Positions 52,850 through 64,000 of a stretch of 64,000 nucleotides of DNA are shown piece after piece. A model generated the notes under the pieces. It did no database searches. It saw nothing but the letters and a program-made list of their open reading frames with translations, and had not been told where the DNA came from. Every line of letters starts with the position of its first letter. Within the stretch, counting starts at the first letter, position 1. Source of the stretch: Trichobilharzia szidati (lineage: Eukaryota; Platyhelminthes; Trematoda; Strigeidida; Schistosomatidae); assembly GCA_944472155.2 (NCBI GenBank), contig OX235279.1, positions 51,619,564-51,683,563 on the forward strand. Reading direction: 5' to 3'. The position numbers and the translations under genes were made by a program.

Positions 52850-54550
52850 AAGTCAGAGAAGTTGGCATGACGTAATAAATGTGAGAAAATGACTAATCAA
52901 TATGATTGCGTAAAACGGACAGGAACTGGTGGAAAGACGATAGTGTTTTTCTAGAAAACCTGTGTGGAAACGCAGTGTTATTACTAAACAGTAGTAGAGT
53001 GATAATAAAATATTGATGATGGGAGTAATAATGATAATAAAAAGTAACAATAATAGTAAACTTACATAATAAAATGAAGCAAGAACGTTCCTCTGGCCAC
53101 GGTAGGGCGAGTGAATGTATGTAGTGCTTTTGAATGCAGAAGTCGGGTTTCTGATTCGGAATAGCCAATGATTCAGCTACGTACACATGGCGTATGTGAA
53201 GTCTCTCTGTACGATATTTAGAGAGTCTGTGTAGCACTGTGAGGCATTCATGCAAGGGTGTTCGATGTCCGGAGATGACAAGGTGTTCGAGGATAGAGCT
53301 GCTGCTATTCTTTTTTCTCCTCTGGCTAACTAAGCTGGACCGTGTTCCAGACTACGTTTGTGGATTTGACGTTGCGTACGTCTGACATACTTTGCTCCAT
53401 TCTACCAAGTAAACTGATAAGTGTACATTGAGGTGGCCAAAAGTAGTATCTTATCCTTAACGTTAGACTGGATTAACTGTCTGCTGGAGAGTGTGATACA
53501 TAAAGGGACTGCTTGAAATGTTTTCTTCAGACACTTAGAAAAGCGGTTTCTAAAAATTGCTGCTTCGATGTTACCTTTGAATTCGAGGTTGGCGGGGAGA
53601 GTTTTCTTAGAAACAGTTATGATTTTTGGTGACAGAGGCTATCCTTTCATGGTTTTTTTATGAATCTTAGTGGATACCCGTTCTTTAGTTGGGTTTCACG
53701 TTATAAATTTAATTCTTCCTCTATCATGTTTTCCGAACAGATTTTACTAATCCTAAGTTTTGTTTTTGGGTCAGTGGGACGAAGCTGTGGAAGCGGATTA
53801 ATTGTCCCGTCCATGTTGGCTTGCGAAATATTGATCTTTGGATCATACAGTCTTTTTTCTGGTAAGCAGTACATCGAGGAATGAAAATACCATGTTCGAT
53901 TCACCTGCTATGGTGAATCTTATTGATGAATGTGGTAAGTTGAAGGTTTTGAGGAGAAACTCTAAATCAACTTCTTCATCTCAAATTATGAACGTATCAT
54001 CTACGTATCTCCTGTATTAGTGCAGTTGACTTAGCAAACGATCGAGGATGTTGTTTTGAGACTCCCCATGAAGCAGTCAATTAGGAGTGGGCCTAGAGAA
54101 GACTCCATAGCTACCCCATCTTTTTGTACATACCATTGTTCATTGAATTTGAATTGAATATCAAACGTGCATCTGAAAAGTAGTTCCTTCAGGTAGTTTA
54201 TGGGAAGAGAAACTCCTAGGTTGTTGGTTTCGATTTAGTCACAAATGAAGCATATCGTTTCAGTCAGGGGGATGCTTGTGAATAGGCAGGTGACATCTTA
54301 TGAAAGCATTTCTCTTTCAAACACGTTGGTATCTATCACTGAGTCGATAAAGTCAAATGTATCGCTAATGCTACACTTTGTCATATGTCTTCTTACTGGT
54401 TCAAGGATATCAGCTATCCACTTCACGATCTGATGATATGGGGAGTTGACCATGTCTATGATAGGTCAAAGTGGAACATTCTTCTTATGTACTTTAGGCA
54501 ATCCATATTTCGTTCATTTTCCTTAATTTATTAACTTGAAGATTAAACCT
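52850..54550 (-). mobile_element. Penelope-like element on - strand (RT and GIY-YIG region)
   Basis: On the - strand from 54200: SLPINYLKELLFRCTFDIQF, KFNEQWYVQKDGVAMESSLG and PLLIDCFMG (near 54075; the family has GVAMGSPLGP, here with GS read as ES) are RT motifs. After a decayed middle part come MEQSMSDVRNVKSTNVVWNT, SSSSILEHLVISGHRT, then ECLTVLHRLSKYRTERLHIR and VAESLAIPNQKPDFCIQKHY (53290-53090), the end of the GIY-YIG region. It is the most complete PLE of this subtype in the window, yet still broken in several places. Confidence 0.75.
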
Positions 54551-54609
54551 CTTGGTGTTGATGTCTATGTCGAACTTGAATTATAGCTCTTGAAAACTTT
54601 GCCGTTCAC

Positions 54610-56518
54610 TAACCGTTACAAAGAGAGAAGGGTGGGCTAGCAACTCAACCCTGGATAATCAGAAAATTTAAAGCACACAGAAACCGTTAAAAATGAAATT
54701 ATTTTTTTTATTCAGACAGACAAAATGACTGGTCAGAGCCTTTGGAAAACATGTTAGCCCATGTGTACTCTTCCGATGAAAGCAAAAGTGTCCGCACGAT
54801 TCCTGAAGCTAAGTAGACTGCTCATATAGTGAGAACAGATGGATTAGAAGTGAACTTTCAAAGTTGTTAGCTAAAGAGTGAATAATCTACTCTGTTTACT
54901 CAGACGACAACCACAAACACTGATAGTGTGTCTATCATGACGGCTCTTCATCAGTAAGATACCCGCAAAATTTAACCCGAAAGGTAGAAAAGGTACAGTT
55001 ATGCAGCCCTAGGGCTCTACAAACAACGCATATTAAGAGAAGAAATACTTCTACAGATAAGTGTAGGAAGGAATGAAAAGAACCCGAATTATATTACCGC
55101 ACTGAAATATTAGAAAGTGATATGGTTGTTAAAATGACAACTGACCACACAAGAAGAGAAATTATTGTTAGATGAGATACACATAGTCGAAATAATGCGA
55201 TCCTACCCTGTAGTAATTTAGAGATTGGAGTTAGTCAATAAAGACATCCCAAAGGATATGCTGACGCCACTGTTGCTAAATGTTTGGAAGGAAGGACAGG
55301 TACCCATCGATTATCGGAATGGGGACTTAATTCTTTAAAAGAACTGGTGTGGAATCATGCTTCTGTCCACTGGTAGTCTATTTGTGTCTAATGTCACATA
55401 AATTTGAAAACTTAGAAGAGAATTCAGTGCAACAAGTTGACAGAAGAAGCATCAAAGACAGAGCTTCTCGTCCATGACCATAGCGAAGATAGAGGTGATG
55501 AAGTTACTCAACCACGAACAACAAGCGAGAATGGGAGAAATTTGAAGGAAGTAGTCTGTTAAACCAAACAAGGCAAGGTAGTACACTTTAATCTACAGGC
55601 AATACGGCTGAAAACATCAAAGCCAGTCAAATTCGTAAAGGCGAGATGGATGCATCTTCTGTATGATCTGAAATCAGTGTGAAAGTCATCTACAATCAGT
55701 ATAAGGAGCATAACTCGAATATACAACATTAATGTGAAGTCCGTCAATGCTTCTAAATGGTTCGAAGACTTAGGAAATTCATTCTCAACAGAATATCACA
55801 GGCTTTTATTAACAGCTACCTTAGCGTCCTTCTGAAGATTTGATGGCCACAAATTATGAGCATCAAGAAATTCGGGACCGTGCTGATGAAGAACGTATCG
55901 CTCAGCAAATATGTTAAAGGAACTGGAAATGTGTTGATCACCCGCTGATAAGACCGTCGAATGACAGTTTAGAAGCCGACGGTATTGACGTTCGCGGATT
56001 GTACGGAGTATACTAACGCAAAATCTATTACCAACAACTTCTTTAGTATTCGTTCCGCGTAGACCAAAGGCAAAGCAAAAGACCACAATTGATCGTCCAA
56101 ATTACGAGATATGTTTCGGGACCAAATTGGAGTGCGAGATGATTGCTTAGCTGGTTAGTGATCGTGCACGAACGTGACACGATGGAGTACCAAATGGCGT
56201 GGATGCTTGACCGGAAGTCTTCAGCTAAACAAGTCAACTTAAACAGTGAGGGTCAGCATCCAGTGTTGAATGATGATTGCTGTGGTCAATAATTTTGGGG
56301 AATGATTTACTTCTACAACAGCATGCTAGGCCTTCCAGTGGAACTCGAGAGGGATATGATGAGTGGAGAATCTGAAGGTGACATGGAGAAAGCGGTGCAA
56401 GTAGATCACAGTGCACGGACAACTGCGAGACCACCTAAAGAGGACCGTATAGAATAGGACAAAGACGAGACTTACTGCTGAAGCCGTATATTCCACGCGA
56501 AACCCAAAGTAGCAATAA
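54610..56518 (+). mobile_element. RTE-A retrotransposon, internally deleted and decayed
   Basis: The leader ggtgggctagcaactcaacc (54631-54650) and gaaagcaaaagtgtccgcac resemble the start of the copy at 20690. Pieces gatatgctgacgccactgtt (RT start, 55256), attgatcgtccaaattacga and the 3' end gaagccgtatattccacgcg (56483-56502) follow in order, with about one third of the length lost. The tail is aataattataatg. No useful frame is left. Confidence 0.65.
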
Positions 56519-56559
56519 TTATAATGACTGGCGACGAGAAAATGAAGCGAGTGAAAAAA

Positions 56560-57290
56560 CGACATATAAGTAGCCAAACAAAACTAGATCTATGGTGAAT
56601 GCATAATGGACTAGTTTCTCTTGAACATACAGTTTCGGATTATCGATGCATATGACTAGAGCTTCTGCAGTGCAAATGAGTTCAAAACATACTGCTTTGG
56701 GGAGATTTCTGTTCAATTTATAAGTGACTTTGAACGATGATCCGGTAGATATGTTGTGAGAGGTGCAGACTAGTTGTTCAGTTGTATAGATTCTGTACCT
56801 ACCTCCAAAAAAGTGGATGATTTGATGAATGCACAATGGAGTGGTCGTATGCGGTATTTTGTCCTTCATATTGCTTAAGAGCAGTGGGTGGTTAGAAAAT
56901 ATCACTCTAAGCCTTGCTGCAGGAAAGGTCTTCTTCAAGGTACCAGAGATTGTCCGTATTAGGATGTCCATCGCTAAATATCATCTGAAGTCCAGTTTCA
57001 TGTGCAGTATTTTTTCTTTGGCACTGAACAGCATTCTCCTCTTTTTGACTTTGGTTTCATGTTATTCTCCATAAACCTGGCCGGCTATCCAGTTTCATCT
57101 AGGATATTTCTGAGAAGTAAGAACTGGACCTCTGTGCTTACAATTATGCAGTATCTTCTTATACAGTGCGTAAGTAAAATGAAGCAGTGTGTTTCAGACT
57201 TATTCGTACTAAAGAAGTCCTCGCCATATGTATCGAGATGTCGAAACTATATGTTCGAAAGAAACTAGTCGAAGATGTACATTTACCACG
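56560..57290 (-). pseudogene. Penelope-like GIY-YIG region relic
   Basis: The - strand frame 56971-56519 reads ILIRTISGTLKKTFPAARLR, VIFSNHPLLLSNMKDKIPH, TTTPLCIHQIIHFFGGRYRI and YTTEQLVCTSHN, then VTYKLNRNLPKAVCFELICT and AEALVICIDNPKLYVQEKLV. RYRIYTTEQL is in the place of SYIGRTTRQL, so the YIG half is changed. The part before, up to 57290, reads VKKRRMLFSAKEKILHMKLD and is the linker after RT. This is an open frame of 150 codons, unusually long for a relic here. Confidence 0.65.
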
Positions 57291-57601
57291 GATCTAGTTC
57301 TTAGTTGTCTTCAATGTTTCACTGTCAGTTATAAAAACAATTATTTAATTTTGTTTCTACGATGACTCTGTTTGAAGGGGAGCGTAGTGTTTTGGGATGT
57401 GGCTCCAGATGTTAGTAAACAACCGCAAACATGACTTCGGTTTTTTAATTATGGTTTTAATGCAAAGAAATAATTTTTGTTTCATTTTTTCTTCATGATC
57501 AGTGTTTTTATTTTTAGCAACATTAATTGCAGTAGAAAGCTTGGAAGCGCCAACAGAGCGATCAGAATTTATGAACTCCAGGAGCTGATTAAAACATAAT
57601 T

Positions 57602-57800
57602 TCATTGGATGGAGGATTTCATCATGAGCTGACATCAGTTTGAGAACCACTGGAAAACCTGGGAGTACTGGAAACTAGGGACGAAACAGCTGTCCAGTAC
57701 TCCCAGGTTTTCCAGTGGTTCTCAAACTGATGTCAGCTCATGATGAAATCCTCCATCCAATCAAACAAAAAAAGTCCTTAAAAAACCAATACTTGAAAAC
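57602..57800 (+). mobile_element. Folded-back SM-alpha-type insertion with broken hammerhead
   Basis: The 199-bp insertion is flanked by the 12-bp repeat taaaacataatt (57590-57601 and 57801-57812). Arms 57604-57672 and 57693-57761 are perfect reverse complements over 69 bp, with a 20-base loop between. The right arm and the rest to 57800 are the SM-alpha 3' part (same words as 18790-18882). The loop and arm edges keep gtactg, ggacgaaacagctgtc and cagtac, but ctgatga is gone, so the ribozyme cannot cut. The left arm is an inverted copy of the same 3' part. Confidence 0.88.
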
Positions 57801-57812
57801 TAAAACATAATT

Positions 57813-60540
57813 AATTCTTTTTTCTACCAAGTGACTAAATATGATTGTCTCCTATGTAAAATATTTCACTCGGTCATCAAATCAGAGACTTAAGTGTCTG
57901 ATGTAGACACTGACGACGACACCTTAATAGTGCCTACAAATAGACCGAAAAGGTAAGTACTGCTTTCTTACATAAAATACTTAATTTACAACTCAATGGA
58001 TACTGATGTGTCTGCCAGCGAAGTTGGTTGCATCAAACCACAATATACAGTTTCCAATATATCTGATAACTTTTTACTCCCGATTTCAAGGTATCAATTT
58101 AATTAAATGTCATCAATTTTAAGCACTTCAAATGCCCCGAGATTCCATTCTCCATTTCCTGCTGGCAAAAAGACGACAACCGTATCGAACCAGTAGGAAT
58201 AAATGTGGAATTTTGTATACTTGCATTAGATTGTCCTCTAACGAAGCTGTCAGTGAGATGCTAACACTTCGTAGGAAACATCTCGGTAAGTAATTGCAAA
58301 CAATTACTTACGTCAAGAATCATCAATGGAAATTATCAGTTTGTGCACTAAAATCGTGAACACTGCAAACCAAGCTTTCAGCCAACGATGACTACATGCA
58401 GGAGTTTCCGATCACGAATGAAGATCACTCAGATAAGCATCTTTAAGGGACGACAAGTTTGCGGACTTAATTCTCATTTTTTTTTGTAGACAGCTGCCTC
58501 AAGGATAATCCAAAGCTGCCACTTAAAGTTATGATGCCCACTTCTCAAATCTGAAGTGGGCTTGAAGTTTACATATCAGGGGATTATGAATAAATCCAGC
58601 ATTGTGTCTTACGCCTTCTATGAAATCATGAGATTTAAGGTTCATTTATGAAGTAGATGTAATTATGGCGAAGTTCTCCGTCCGACTAATATCGTCAAGA
58701 GAGATTGATGACATTATTGACAAAGCCACGAAATCTCACTTTCAAAATTTGAAAGGTCATACTCAGAGGCGTATGTTGGAGAAAGGAAGTCAGGTAGTAT
58801 TACAAAACCCTCACTTACTTTAAAAAGCCATAGTTTAATCGACACCTAGTAGTCACAACATTAAATTTTATTTCTGGGCAAAAAATCTACCTTGGGAGGA
58901 AACAGTGGTAGTTATTTAAGTATACCTTTCGAAATGTAAATGCTGAAATTGTAACGAGCAGACGTTTTCTTCAACTAATTTCATACTTTGCTTGTTTGCA
59001 TGATGCTGCTAGTGGACGTCACTTGACGGATTTGCAGTAATATTGTACTGTAATTTTACAAAATAAAATTCCCCAAGTAAACTCAATGAAGTGCGCAATT
59101 ATAGGATACAGTAAATGATAATTAGCAGCAGTGTTTCCAAAACGCGTTGAATATGCCGGTTTCTTTGGAAAAGGACGTAGGGATTTCTGAACTAGTATTC
59201 GTGAATTGTGGCACAATATGGACAAGCAATGATGAAATGATGCTAGTCACAGCTGAATCCCGTCTGAGAGAGCCAAAATAAGGCTGGCAAACAAACCAAA
59301 TAGGTTCTGACCTACTTCTGAAAAGGCTTAGAAAAAGCACACGGTGCTTAGTTACTGCCAGTCATACTGAAAACCAGCACTGAGTTGTAGTTTGTGCGCA
59401 AAATCAAACTATTTCAGGAGAATTTTATGATTTACTCATTATAGAAAGTTAGAGTTAGTTTGGAATTTGCAATAATTACTTCAGCATTATTGTAAGCTTG
59501 CGTTGTTTCAATGTAGTAAAGTAATAAGCTAAATCAACACAGAAAGAGGTGGATACATTGCAGCTGACTGATTAAAGTCCTACACTAGAGCAAGTTTCAC
59601 TTACAATTTCATCTATGTTGTTAAAATATTTTCTATTTTGCTATCGAAATAAATTAATTCTTTTCATTTTATCCAAGGCAACTGTACCACTTGAAACAGG
59701 CAGTTTTGATTCATATTTTTCTAAGGCCTTGTTATGTGACCACTGCGTAGTTAGCCTGCTTAAATCTATGGGCTACACAGTTTTCCATCCAACAGAACGC
59801 ATTTTATTAACTCTATTTAATGCTCTTTGAACTTTTCAGTTACATCCTAGAATCTCAGTTTGTTTAGACATCTGTTTTCAAATAGACTTCAGTCCATTGC
59901 TATTGATTTTTTGTTTGAGGAAGTGTAGAGAAAGGATATCAGGTTATTAGAGTCCGCTTTGAGCAGAACAATAATTTTTCAAACGATATACAACCGACTA
60001 TTAATAAACTTGAAGATTCTACACAAGAAGTAAATATTTTGCAATAGACTCTGCCCAGAATAAATCTAGTATAATCATTTCTTTATGACTGATTCAAGTG
60101 AAGTAAACATATTCACTGTTTTCGAAACTCTAAGAACAGTATGCATATTGTTGGTGAACATAAATCATTTTATAGAATATTGAAAGGTATTTTACACCAT
60201 ATCATCGTTATTACTTTACAATCATTCTTACTGTCGTTATTTTCAACCTTGAACTTATGTCTAGTCCGCCCCATTCGTTGGTTTATTTTCATACTGTCTC
60301 ACACACCCTGATTACACACACTCTCGAAACCGGTATTTCTGTTGACTATATTTATTTATATATATACACACATCATTAAATTAAATTACTTCATCTCATT
60401 TTGTCCCATGTTCTCATTGACCATGCATATTAAAAAACTATCTGACTATTGTTCTATCTCATCTTATACTTGTTCCACAATACACTTTCTGATATGATTC
60501 TAATTTGCCTTTACTGACTTGGCTGTTGTATGCTTAAATT
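57813..60540. other. 2.7 kb without recognisable genes
   Basis: AT-rich, only short frames. No tRNA-like head, element motif or exon-like stretch found. Confidence 0.4.
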
Positions 60541-60544
60541 AATG

Positions 60545-61605
60545 GATTTATAATTGTAGAGCCTGAAGAAGAATTTATTGAAAACAATTGTTCGCTCTAA
60601 ATATTTTGTTCTGAAAGGTATTTCTTTAAAAAGAGTTTTAGTCATCCACAGTTTTACTGTGTTCATTTGAAGAAATATTGTGGAAGTTCAATATCCAGAT
60701 ATTTCAGTTGATTTCATCGACTGCAGTGTGATGGGAGAAAAAATTGTTTATTAGTGTGATGATTTAATTTGTCTGTATGCTGAATAAACATTTGCTCCTG
60801 TATTTGCGCATATCTCACAATGTAAATTAAAAACCCTATAGTGCAATCAAAACAAGATGATTGTGAGTGAACAATTTGCCTGCAGGCACACAATTACTTC
60901 TCTCAGCTTTAGCGGAAACCGTAGACATTATTAAGAAAAAACCAGACACATGTGTACAAAAAACAAACATTCATCCTCTTTGTTTATCAAAGCCAACTAT
61001 AAGGAAATCGGAGACATTATCATTCATATTTTCATGGCATACTGTGTCTTTCTTATTCCCTTGTCACCTACTCTACTTTACTCCATTATTGCCTTCATTA
61101 TGTGTCAACCTTCTGCAATCTACACTAAGCTTTAGTATTTTATTACAATTGACAATCTAACCTATTTATTTCATCACTAAACTTGATATCTGTCAGCCCC
61201 TGTTTCAACTCACATTCACTGTTCCCCATTTTTTAGTATTTGTTTTTAAGCATTTTGTGCTGATCATTTTCCTCACACGCCATTAAATATTACTCACCAC
61301 ACCCCACCCCAATGAAAATTATATTCGTTGACTATAAATACTATAAATAAATAGTGTATCTCACATTTGTGTATTCACACTTTGTCTTAGGTTCTGAATG
61401 ACTGTACATGCTATATACTTTCATTTGACAGTATCGAATAACGAACTCTCACTCCATGTTATGCCTACACGTCAATACAGTTTCCGGTATAATTTTCACA
61501 CATCTTTAATAACTTCTTGTAATATTATGTATTCATGGATTTATGAGTGTAGAGCCTGAGGAGGAATTTATTGAAAACCACTGTTCACTCAAAATCATCT
61601 TTTTC
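60545..61605 (+). mobile_element. PLE-derived region: two motif B copies around a protein relic
   Basis: Motif B (tgtagagcctgaagaagaat, ttattgaaaacaattgttcg) lies at 60555-60605 and again at 61548-61600 (tgtagagcctgaggaggaat, ttattgaaaaccactgttca), both in + sense. Between them the frame 60867-61010 reads NNLPAGTQLLLSALAETVDI and IKKKPDTCVQKTNIHPLCL, the PLE end block (AEA...KPDLCVQK). The copies thus stand like direct terminal repeats about 1 kb apart, around a PLE C-terminus. Confidence 0.55.
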
Positions 61606-62120
61606 TGATTACACTATGCGGATTTCTAATTTACTGAAATTAATTAATGTCTGCAGTTTATTTCCGTTTTAATAAAATAAAACTGTGGTATTCAGAAACA
61701 GTGTGATATTTGTGCTAAGAATAAGTGCAATTCCTTTTGTTACTTTTGATTCATTTATTCAACAAATTTCATATTACCAAGAGCATGAAAATTATATTAA
61801 ACTTATATGGTGTGCGAAGAACACTAAAAACAAACACCTTATCGCTTCACCCATTTTCTGTCATATCTTAGTGTTGTTTAACTAAGCAAGGGAAAATATT
61901 TAATGGGAATTTAGCGACGTTTGTGTAGAATAAGTAATATTTATAATCTGGCGAAACACAAACATTGTGGTGAACGTATTACAGCTCGAAAAACACTAGC
62001 CAATAAAGTAAAATATAAATTATCCGTCATGTGCTTAATACAAAATTTGACGTTTACAATACTTAAATGTTGGTTATTGAGGAAATGCTTGTATTTCCTT
62101 TTTACCCTTGCTTTGTGATC

Positions 62121-62306
62121 CTACTGTGAAACATAGGGCTATGAGCTTTGGAATCTCAGTAGCACTGGTGTTGCTTATATGCGACGAGGCTATTTCACTC
62201 TTCTTCGGGATTTATCATCTGTTGGTAAACTAGGCGGTTGAGAATCGAACCAGGGACCACAGGTGTGGTTGGCGAGCATTTCAATACTGAACCATTGACG
62301 CACGTT
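62121..62306 (-). mobile_element. tRNA-headed SINE (family C) with RTE-A-like 3' end
   Basis: On the - strand: cgtgcgtcaatggttcagta (A-box-like head), then ccctggttcgattctcaacc (B box ggttcgattct), a body of about 90 bases, and the end gctcatagccctatgtttca cagtagg, which resembles the RTE-A 3' end gaagccctatgttccactag. The head resembles that at 45073. No A-tail or target repeat is clear. Confidence 0.6.
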
Positions 62307-62544
62307 TACAGAATAGTCTGATTGCTTGTATGTCTACATACATGTTGCACTGTGTAGATTTCGGATAACAGTTAACAAGTACATCGTAAGTAAAATCCTC
62401 TTCCACATGATAGAATATTAATGAATGCAATCATAAGTAAACTCATTTTGCAGACCAATATATTTCCAGAAATTATCTCTGTTTGCTTATCTGTCTACAT
62501 TCCTCTACTGCTGTTTGAATAGAAATTAATAAGCATGATTTTCA

Positions 62545-62995
62545 CTTCTTTGAAATCAGTGAAAAAATCAGCTGCACTCAGTATAAGGAGCATAATTCGA
62601 ATTTTCAACACTAATGTGAAGTCCGTCAATTCTTCTACATGGTTCAAAGACTTGGCGAAGGCGTCACCGAAGGCATTCCCAACAGACTGCCACAGGCTTT
62701 TATCAGCAGATGTCTATTTCTCTGTTTCAATAATGAAGATAAGATGGCTAGTCGACCAGAAAGGATAGACGAAAGGGAACTTTGGCAGTCAGTGAACGCA
62801 ATACCAACCAATCGCTCTGCAAATATGAAGAGGAATGCATTGGAAATACGCAGAGAAGACCATCGAGGAAGATAAGTGAAGGGGAAACGGAAGATTTTGT
62901 GTGGTTGTGAAGCCATTTGAAAACGATGTCACAGCATTGGCTGTTATAGAGATGTGCTGCTGAAGCCTTGTTTTTCACATGAGACTCAAGAAAAT
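62545..62995 (+). mobile_element. RTE-A 3' region, decayed
   Basis: IRIFNTNVKSVNSSTWFKDL (62597-62656) is the counterpart of IRIFNTNVKSVLLYGS in the - strand copy. Then comes SVSIMKIRWLVDQKG and, after a frame change, RPERIDERELWQSVNAIPT. The 3' end at 62960-62990 reads gctgctgaagccttgttttt cacatgagactcaag, a decayed form of the family end. The tail is not clear. Confidence 0.7.
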
Positions 62996-64000
62996 ATAAA
63001 GAGAGTAGATCCTCGTATAAGCATATTACACTTTTAGGTACATGCATATGTAAAGCGTAAATAAATAGATTTCGAAGCCTTTAAACAATGCAGTATTTGT
63101 TTCTGTTTTATTTTTCATTTCCTCTTGTAAGCATAACACAAAAACTGCTTGACTTTGAGAACTATCTGAAGTAGTATACTTCCTTTCTTGTAGTAAAGTA
63201 AACCCTATTGCTGAAATCCTAAACACATTTGTTTTCTAAGAGAAAAGTGTCTCTTCACTGAATCAAGTGTTTCATTGTTCCCATATATTTTTATGGGAAT
63301 TTTCCATGACTCTTAAAAATTATTTTTATACGCATATATGTTAATTTTCTTCGCCTCACACACTATAAGTTATAGTTCTAAAAATATAGGATACTTTAAC
63401 ATTATTGGAATATCAATAGGCATATATGTGTACATATAAGACTGATAGATTTAGGAAATAATCTATAGCCGAGTATGAATTTAAGGTCTATAAATTTCAT
63501 TTATTTTGAGTTCATGATATTGTTGACCTTTCTACAATTTTTTCCAGCTGCAGAAGACTGTATCGATAAAATAAAACTGCATGACAAACAGTAGATAGGA
63601 CTATAGTAATCTGTAATTATCTACATTATTCATAAGGCGAATCACCATAAATTTTTCGAGATAAATTATTGTATATTAGAGTTTGCAATTATAACTTAAA
63701 AGTAGTCAGCTGATGAGCGAATGAAAACCCAGCAGAAAAATTCAGTGTTAAAGTGTAGTCAGGTTTTACTGCAACTAACTGCAACAGTTTCATCCCTCAA
63801 ATCGACTACCAGTGTCATAAAAACGCAAACTCAAATGAAAATCTGTAAACTGTGCATGTCTTTGTATCTTACTGCTCTAAAGCTCCTATTTCTGAATCTC
63901 ATAAAATACAAAAATAAAGCTCCAAAAGTTGTAGAATTGGAAAGTCTCGTCTCAGTAATTTGAAAAATGTTGACATATTTAATACTTCTTCTGCAAACGA
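62996..64000. other. No recognisable feature to the window end
   Basis: An 80-codon frame at 63721-63963 is Lys/Leu/Ser-rich with no family likeness; I leave it uncalled. Confidence 0.4.

Noticed and set aside
53660..54020. Plus-strand frames starting MNLSGYPFFSWVSRYK and nearby
   Set aside because: They are shadows of the - strand Penelope-like protein relic.
63710..63730. ctgatgagcgaatgaaaac, considered as a second hammerhead core
   Set aside because: The bases between the two core-like words form no stem II, and no stem I or cleavage site could be paired.
63721..63963. 80-codon Lys/Leu-rich frame near the window end
   Set aside because: No homology signal, no signal peptide and no exon borders that I can defend.
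1..64000. CRISPR arrays, bacterial operons, ribosome binding sites, rRNA genes
   Set aside because: None seen; the split gene and retroelements show a eukaryotic genome.

Overview
The window looks like a piece of flatworm genome from a schistosome (Schistosoma or a close relative). The base composition is AT-rich, a split host gene has introns from 41 nt to about 4 kb, and the repeats are the typical schistosome mixture: an SM-alpha-type SINE with a hammerhead ribozyme, RTE-clade and CR1-like non-LTR retrotransposons, Penelope-like elements (PLEs) with a GIY-YIG region, and Ty3/Gypsy elements. The species cannot be fixed from the sequence alone.

Only one host protein gene is clear. It lies on the + strand from about 33,960 to 46,982, in eight recognisable coding exons (A-H) that join in frame to 635 residues. 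It encodes a mitochondrial PP2C-type phosphatase of the pyruvate dehydrogenase phosphatase (PDP) family. The exon with the start Met was not found. Its three large introns hold an RTE fragment, two PLE copies, a tRNA-like SINE, a near-perfect 104-bp-arm hairpin, and other retroelement debris.

Nearly everything else is retroelement, much of it nested. I use these working names. RTE-A ends in a protein tail reading ALCSTRNPREQ or close to it, followed by an (AAT)n tail. RTE-B ends in a region reading WLGHALRMPSHRLRRRAM. Layout: 1-395 RTE-A end; 475-2665 a CR1-like element split by an RTE-B insertion with a 12-bp target duplication; 3000-5060 RTE, CR1-like and PLE fragments; 5246-8458 a nearly complete RTE-A on the - strand; 9640-10160 a CR1-like fragment; 10161-15827 a broken Ty3/Gypsy element between two 162-bp repeats, its RT gene cut by a palindromic PLE-derived insertion; 18554-19714 a large palindrome with an SM-alpha SINE in one arm and a short PLE unit in the other; 20690-23612 a second RTE-A; 26780-29600 a - strand Gypsy relic; 33960-46982 the phosphatase gene; 48645-49679 RTE-B; 51850-57290 PLE, RTE-A and PLE again; 57602-57800 a folded-back SM-alpha insertion; 60545-63000 PLE, SINE and RTE-A ends.

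The most interesting theme is the interplay of self-cleaving-ribozyme SINEs and Penelope-like elements. Short units of both types sit between 12-14 bp target duplications, and one unit of each type carries an inverted duplication of itself. Two conserved structured motifs recur around PLE pieces. Some tRNA-headed SINEs appear to carry an RTE-A-like 3' end, which suggests a LINE-SINE partnership. All these calls come from reading the sequence by eye. No alignment or database search was run, and identity figures are given only where I compared the bases directly.
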